NCBI RefSeq assembly: GCF_040712075.1
Contig: NZ_JBFCVL010000002.1
Coordinates: 124,001-188,000 of the forward strand
DNA: 64,000 nt
Source: Fodinicurvata sp. EGI_FJ10296
Lineage (GTDB): Bacteria > Pseudomonadota > Alphaproteobacteria > DSM-16000 > Inquilinaceae
Direction of reading: 5' to 3'
The first letter of the stretch is position 1; each line of letters opens with the position of its first letter. This document shows positions 60,368-64,000 of the stretch, one piece after another. The position numbers were made by a program, and so were the translations under genes. The notes beneath the pieces were generated by a model, which worked only from the letters and a program-made list of their open reading frames with translations, did not search any database and was not told the origin of the DNA.

Positions 60368-61900
60368 TTACTGATTTTCGTAGTGGTCGGCGACGAGCCG
60401 GTCCAGCAGCCGAACGCCAAAGCCCGTTGCGCCGCGCGGGTTGGTCGCCCGGTCTTTTTTCGACCAGGTAACGCCGGCGATATCGATATGAGCCCAGGCC
60501 ACATCGTCGGCGACGAAGCGCTTCAGGAATTGTCCGGCAACGCTGGCGCCACCGAAACGACCCTGGCCGATATTCTTCACATCGGCGGCATCGCTGTCGA
60601 GCTGGCGATCGAAACCCTCGCCCAGCGGCATGGCCCACAACGGCTCATCCACCGCTTTGGATGCCGCCAGCAGCTTGTCGCGCAGATCGTCGTTGTTGGA
60701 GAACAGGCCCGCCTGATCCTCGCCAAGGGCGACGATTATGGCGCCTGTCAGTGTCGCGAGATTGACCATGGCCGCCGGCTTGAATCGGTCCTGCGCATAG
60801 TGAAGAATGTCGGCGAGTACCAGTCGTCCTTCGGCATCGGTATTGAGAACCTCGATCGTCTTCCCGGACATCGATCGGACAATGTCGCCCGGCCGCATCG
60901 CCGAACCCGACGGCATGTTCTCGACCAGCCCGATGATGCCGACGGCATTGACCCTGGCCTTTCGACCTGCCAGCGCCTTCATCAAACCGGTAACGACACC
61001 GGCGCCGCCCATATCCCACTTCATGTCCTCCATACCGGCGGCGGGCTTGATGCTGATGCCGCCGGTGTCGAAGGTCACGCCCTTGCCGACGAAGGCAATC
61101 GGCGCCTCCTTGGCCTTGCCGCCGTTCCAGGACATCACGACGACCCTGGCTTCGCGTTGCGACCCCTCGTTGACGGCCAGCAAGGCGCCCATGCCAAGCT
61201 TGCGAAGCTTTTTCTCTTCGATGACTTCGACGGTCAGCCCGCTCTTCTCCAGTTCCTGGCAACGCTGGGCGAACACTTCGGGATAAAGCTCGTTTGCCGG
61301 TTCGGAGACCAGATCGCGCGTCAGATTGACACCCTCGGCAACCTTTTGCAGCGCACCATAAGCCTTCTTGGCAGCGCTTTTCCGGTCGACGGCTATCGTT
61401 ACCGCTCCCAGTGTCGGTTTTTCGTCGTCCTTCGGTGCGGCCTTGTATTTGTCGAACCGATAGGATCGCAGATAGAGGCCGAAGCCAAGATTGGCAGCGA
61501 GACCGGGCGTGTCCGGGGCGTCCTGTTCGCCCGCATCGGGAAGATCGAAGGCGATTGTCGCGTCGGTCGCCTTGCTTGACCCGAGTGCGGCACGGATGGC
61601 GGCGCCGATCTTCTGGCACCGGCCGGCGTCGATATCCTTGCCGCTTCCCAGACCGGCGAGAAGGACCGCACGTGGCCCGCCGTCACCGGCAAATGGCAGC
61701 CATAGCGTTTCCTCGGCCTTGCCGGAGAATCGGGCTACGCCGTTCAGCGCCGCCGATACGGCGCCGCCGACCGCATCATCCAGCGCCTTTGCGGCGGGAG
61801 TCAGCACACCTTCGGCCATAACGCCGACCACCACGACCACCCCATCCCTGGCGATTTCTTTGCTGTCGAAGGCGATCGGATCCGCAAATGCTACCTTCAT
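60368..61900 (-). CDS. pepA: Leucyl aminopeptidase (M17)
   Basis: A 510-residue metallo-aminopeptidase that removes N-terminal residues from peptides. The M17 signature NTDAEGRLVLADILHYA is present, with metal ligands in FVGKGVTFDTGGISIKPA and MKWDMGGAGVVTGLMKAL. The N-terminal macro-like domain begins MKVAFADPIAFDSKEIARDG. GAGGAACC stands just before ATG 61900; a longer frame upstream is unsupported. It is divergent from lptF with about 200 bases between them, and holC follows. Confidence 0.95.
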   Translation of the reverse strand: MKVAFADPIAFDSKEIARDGVVVVVGVMAEGVLTPAAKALDDAVGGAVSAALNGVARFSGKAEETLWLPFAGDGGPRAVLLAGLGSGKDIDAGRCQKIGAAIRAALGSSKATDATIAFDLPDAGEQDAPDTPGLAANLGFGLYLRSYRFDKYKAAPKDDEKPTLGAVTIAVDRKSAAKKAYGALQKVAEGVNLTRDLVSEPANELYPEVFAQRCQELEKSGLTVEVIEEKKLRKLGMGALLAVNEGSQREARVVVMSWNGGKAKEAPIAFVGKGVTFDTGGISIKPAAGMEDMKWDMGGAGVVTGLMKALAGRKARVNAVGIIGLVENMPSGSAMRPGDIVRSMSGKTIEVLNTDAEGRLVLADILHYAQDRFKPAAMVNLATLTGAIIVALGEDQAGLFSNNDDLRDKLLAASKAVDEPLWAMPLGEGFDRQLDSDAADVKNIGQGRFGGASVAGQFLKRFVADDVAWAHIDIAGVTWSKKDRATNPRGATGFGVRLLDRLVADHYENQ

Positions 61901-62105
61901 CGGTTCCTCTTTGTCTGCGATCGAATTTGGGGTCGGGCACATCCGGAACGCGAATGTCCTACCCGCGAAACGGTCCGCCGCCTGACCCCCGGACTTGCCA
62001 AGCACGGCTTTCGCCATCATACCGACACGGACAACGAATAGCAGCGAGCAATGCCGGTCGGGAAACGCGGACGGCCAACTTCTGGGTATTGGGCACGGCA
62101 GGTAG
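61901..62105. promoter_or_regulatory. Divergent pepA/lptF intergenic region
   Basis: About 200 bases separating pepA and lptF. No strong palindrome or hairpin was seen. The lptF start follows GGCAGGTAG, a weak ribosome-binding site. Confidence 0.35.
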
Positions 62106-63251
62106 ATGGACCGTATCAGCCTCTACATATTTCGTCACCTTTTCGTCGCCACCGTTCTGTCGGTCGGGGTGCTGGCCGGTGCCGTGTGGTTGAGCCAGTC
62201 GTTGCGGCTCCTTGAGGTCATCGTCGACGGCGCCGCGCCGATCGGGTTGTTTTTCCAGCTCGTCGCGCTGTCGATGCCTCATCTCGTGGCTGCGGTGGCG
62301 CCGCTCGGGATGATCGGCGCCACCATCTTCACCTATAACCGGCTTGTTTCCGACAGCGAACTGATCGTCATGCGGGCCGCCGGCATGAGCCCGATGCAGA
62401 TCGCCAAGCCCGCCATCATGATGGCCGGTTGCATCGCGATCCTCAGCTATGCCCTCAATCTCTATGTCGTGCCCCTGGCGACACAGCAATTCGAATCGCT
62501 TCGTGCCATGGTCGCCAACGAATATGCCGCAACCCTGCTGCGGGAGGGGCAGTTCAACGACCTCGACGGCACCATGACGGTTTACTTCCAGGAGCGGGAC
62601 CGGCTGGGAAATCTGAGCAATATCCTGATTCACGATACGAGCGACGGCCAACGGCCGGTAACCATCCTGGCACGGCAGGGGGCGCTGGTCGAACGGGGTG
62701 AAACGCGCGAAGTCGTCCTGTTCGACGGCCAGCACCAGGAGCACGACACCCGCAACCACGAGACCGAAATCCTGCACTTCGACCAGTACGCGGTCGACTT
62801 CTCCGATATGGCCGGCGACTTCCAGACAAGCGACTGGCGATCGCCGCGCGAACGTTTCCTGCCCGACCTGCTGTTTCCTGACATGGAAAACGAACGCGAC
62901 GTCCGCGCAGAAGGCCGCCTGATCGCCGAAGCCCACCAGCGTCTGGCGACGCCCCTGCTCGCGTTTGCGTTCGTCGCTCTGGCGCTGGGGATCATGCTGC
63001 AGGGGGAAATCAACCGGCGCGGCATGCCGGGCCGCGTATCCCTCGCGGTTTTGGCCGTCGTCCTGGTCCAGGCGATGTCACTCGGCCTCGACAACGTTCT
63101 GCAAAACAACCTCATGCTCTTTCCGGTACTTTATCTCTTGCCGGTGGCCGGCTTCGGAGTCGGCATGCACCTGCTGCACAGACGTCCGAAACCGCCGCCG
63201 CCGATGCCGCGCTCGAAAATCGAGCAGCCAATTGCCGGGGCACCGCAATGA
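62106..63251 (+). CDS. lptF: LPS export permease LptF
   Basis: A 381-residue inner-membrane permease of the YjgP/YjgQ family, which with LptG and LptB extracts LPS for transport to the outer membrane. MDRISLYIFRHLFVATVLSV starts the first helix, then VALSMPHLVAAVAPLGMIGA and SDSELIVMRAAGMSPMQIAK. The middle is a large periplasmic beta-jellyroll domain (about residues 120-265), and the last three helices are at about 275-360. A Pro/Arg-rich tail (RRPKPPPPMPRSK) follows. Its stop overlaps the lptG start (ATGA at 63248-63251), so LptF and LptG are coupled. Confidence 0.95.
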   Translation: MDRISLYIFRHLFVATVLSVGVLAGAVWLSQSLRLLEVIVDGAAPIGLFFQLVALSMPHLVAAVAPLGMIGATIFTYNRLVSDSELIVMRAAGMSPMQIAKPAIMMAGCIAILSYALNLYVVPLATQQFESLRAMVANEYAATLLREGQFNDLDGTMTVYFQERDRLGNLSNILIHDTSDGQRPVTILARQGALVERGETREVVLFDGQHQEHDTRNHETEILHFDQYAVDFSDMAGDFQTSDWRSPRERFLPDLLFPDMENERDVRAEGRLIAEAHQRLATPLLAFAFVALALGIMLQGEINRRGMPGRVSLAVLAVVLVQAMSLGLDNVLQNNLMLFPVLYLLPVAGFGVGMHLLHRRPKPPPPMPRSKIEQPIAGAPQ

Positions 63252-64000
63252 TGCCAAATCGCGTGCTGTTCAAATACATCGTCCGGCAGTTCCTCACCTG
63301 GTTTGCCGCCATCATGGCCATCCTTCTGGGCATCATTCTGATGTTCGAATATGTGGAAATGCTCAGGCGGGGCGCCGACCGGCCCGACATCACCATGGGC
63401 GTGGCGCTGCGGCTTTCCGTTCTGAAGATGCCGGAAGTGGTCGAACTCGTATTTCCATTCGCCGTCATGTTCGGTGCGATGTTCACTTTCTGGCGAATGA
63501 ATCGCAGTTCCGAACTGGTCGTCATCCGGTCAGCCGGCCTTTCCGTCTGGCAGTTCACGTTGCCCGTCATTGCCGCGGCCGCCCTGCTCGGCGCAGCGAT
63601 GATTGCCGTTCTCAATCCGCTGTCGGCGACCATGCTGGCGATGTACGAAGAGGAAGAGGCACAGTGGTTCTCCGGGCGGGAGACGGTGCTGGACATCTCC
63701 GGCGGCGGATTATGGCTGCGCCAACGCGACGACGACGGCACGTCGGTCATTTTCGCCCGTGTACTCGACGGGCCTGGCATTTCCCTGAATGATGTCACCT
63801 TCTTCCTTTATAACGACAGCGAGGCCTTCGAGACGAGAATCGACGCCATGTCGGCGGATCTGGGCGACAACGAATGGCGCCTGCAAAATGCCTATGTACT
63901 GGAAGGCGCCGGCCGTCCGACGGTGCACGAGACGTTGACTGTTCCAACGACCCTGACGGCAGGATGGATCGAGAACAGCTTTGCGTCGGCACGCACGATA
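63248..64000 (+). CDS. lptG: LPS export permease LptG (3'-truncated by window edge)
   Basis: The frame runs from ATG 63248 to the window end, 251 codons with no stop. It begins MMPNRVLFKYIVRQFLTWFA, the first helix of the YjgQ/LptG family. LKMPEVVELVFPFAVMFGAM and NRSSELVVIRSAGLSVWQF follow, and the periplasmic beta domain begins near residue 140. LptG pairs with LptF and LptB to export LPS. The start overlaps the lptF stop. The end of the gene lies outside the window. Confidence 0.93.
   Translation, partial: MMPNRVLFKYIVRQFLTWFAAIMAILLGIILMFEYVEMLRRGADRPDITMGVALRLSVLKMPEVVELVFPFAVMFGAMFTFWRMNRSSELVVIRSAGLSVWQFTLPVIAAAALLGAAMIAVLNPLSATMLAMYEEEEAQWFSGRETVLDISGGGLWLRQRDDDGTSVIFARVLDGPGISLNDVTFFLYNDSEAFETRIDAMSADLGDNEWRLQNAYVLEGAGRPTVHETLTVPTTLTAGWIENSFASARTI

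Overview
The window is a GC-rich stretch of bacterial chromosome with dense, ordinary coding on both strands. The gene content points to a free-living alphaproteobacterium, most likely close to the Rhodospirillales. The clues are HdaA next to a CDP-alcohol phosphatidyltransferase, a DUF2066 protein and purM-purN; an aa3-type oxidase subunit IV peptide; an imuB-dnaE2 pair with a GTTC-N7-GTTC LexA box; a TAXI-type TRAP transporter; BluB; and a membrane-anchored J-protein. I see no prophage, insertion sequence, CRISPR array or rRNA. One tRNA gene, tRNA-Leu(GAG), is present.

Layout. 1-5.3 kb: end of a Sua5 gene, an FAD-linked oxidase, bluB coupled to a secreted protein, and an acyl-CoA synthetase. 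5.3-11 kb: a D-lyxose isomerase with a small membrane protein, then a divergent ABC exporter (ATPase, FtsX/MacB permease, HlyD-type adaptor). 11.2-18 kb: a PAS protein faces a minus-strand block of VWA protein, J-protein, galU, ugd, phosphohexomutase and nicotinamidase; galU, ugd and the mutase supply UDP-glucose and UDP-glucuronate for surface glycans. 18.3-24.3 kb: TAXI receptor, fused TRAP permease, alanine dehydrogenase and an aldo/keto reductase. 24.4-30.5 kb: nucleoside hydrolase divergent from a trehalose/maltose-type ABC importer that has a tiny unannotated ORF between permease and ATPase. 30.5-37.3 kb: structured intergenic repeats flank a VOC protein and the SOS mutasome genes dnaE2-imuB. 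37.3-44.9 kb: gapN-like dehydrogenase, lipB, tRNA-Leu, an unusual RNase HII, a CtrA-like box, metZ, an OsmC protein, a DMT transporter and a DedA/YqaA-like protein. 44.9-56.6 kb: pbpC, ppx, ppk, sixA, hdaA, a CDP-alcohol phosphatidyltransferase, DUF2066, purM, purN and a 48-residue oxidase subunit. 56.6-64 kb: DUF3293, ndk, an ABC-F ATPase, holC, pepA, lptF and the start of lptG.

How the genes work together. Most are housekeeping: tRNA modification, purine synthesis, lipoylation, polyphosphate turnover, peptidoglycan and LPS export. Two uptake systems (TRAP and ABC) each have their own binding protein. In both, the binding-protein gene is followed by a hairpin before the permease gene, which would let the binding protein be made in excess.

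The most unusual points are: (1) modular intergenic repeats at 30.6-30.9 and 37.0-37.3 kb whose hairpins show compensatory base changes; (2) an imuB-dnaE2 SOS locus without imuA beside it; (3) an RNase HII whose GRG substrate-recognition motif reads GCA and which carries about 85 extra C-terminal residues; (4) a perfect TTAA-N7-TTAA box after rnhB, where many alphaproteobacteria have ccrM; (5) a 51-codon ORF fitted exactly between two sugar-transport genes. I did not find a clear new defence or mobile system.
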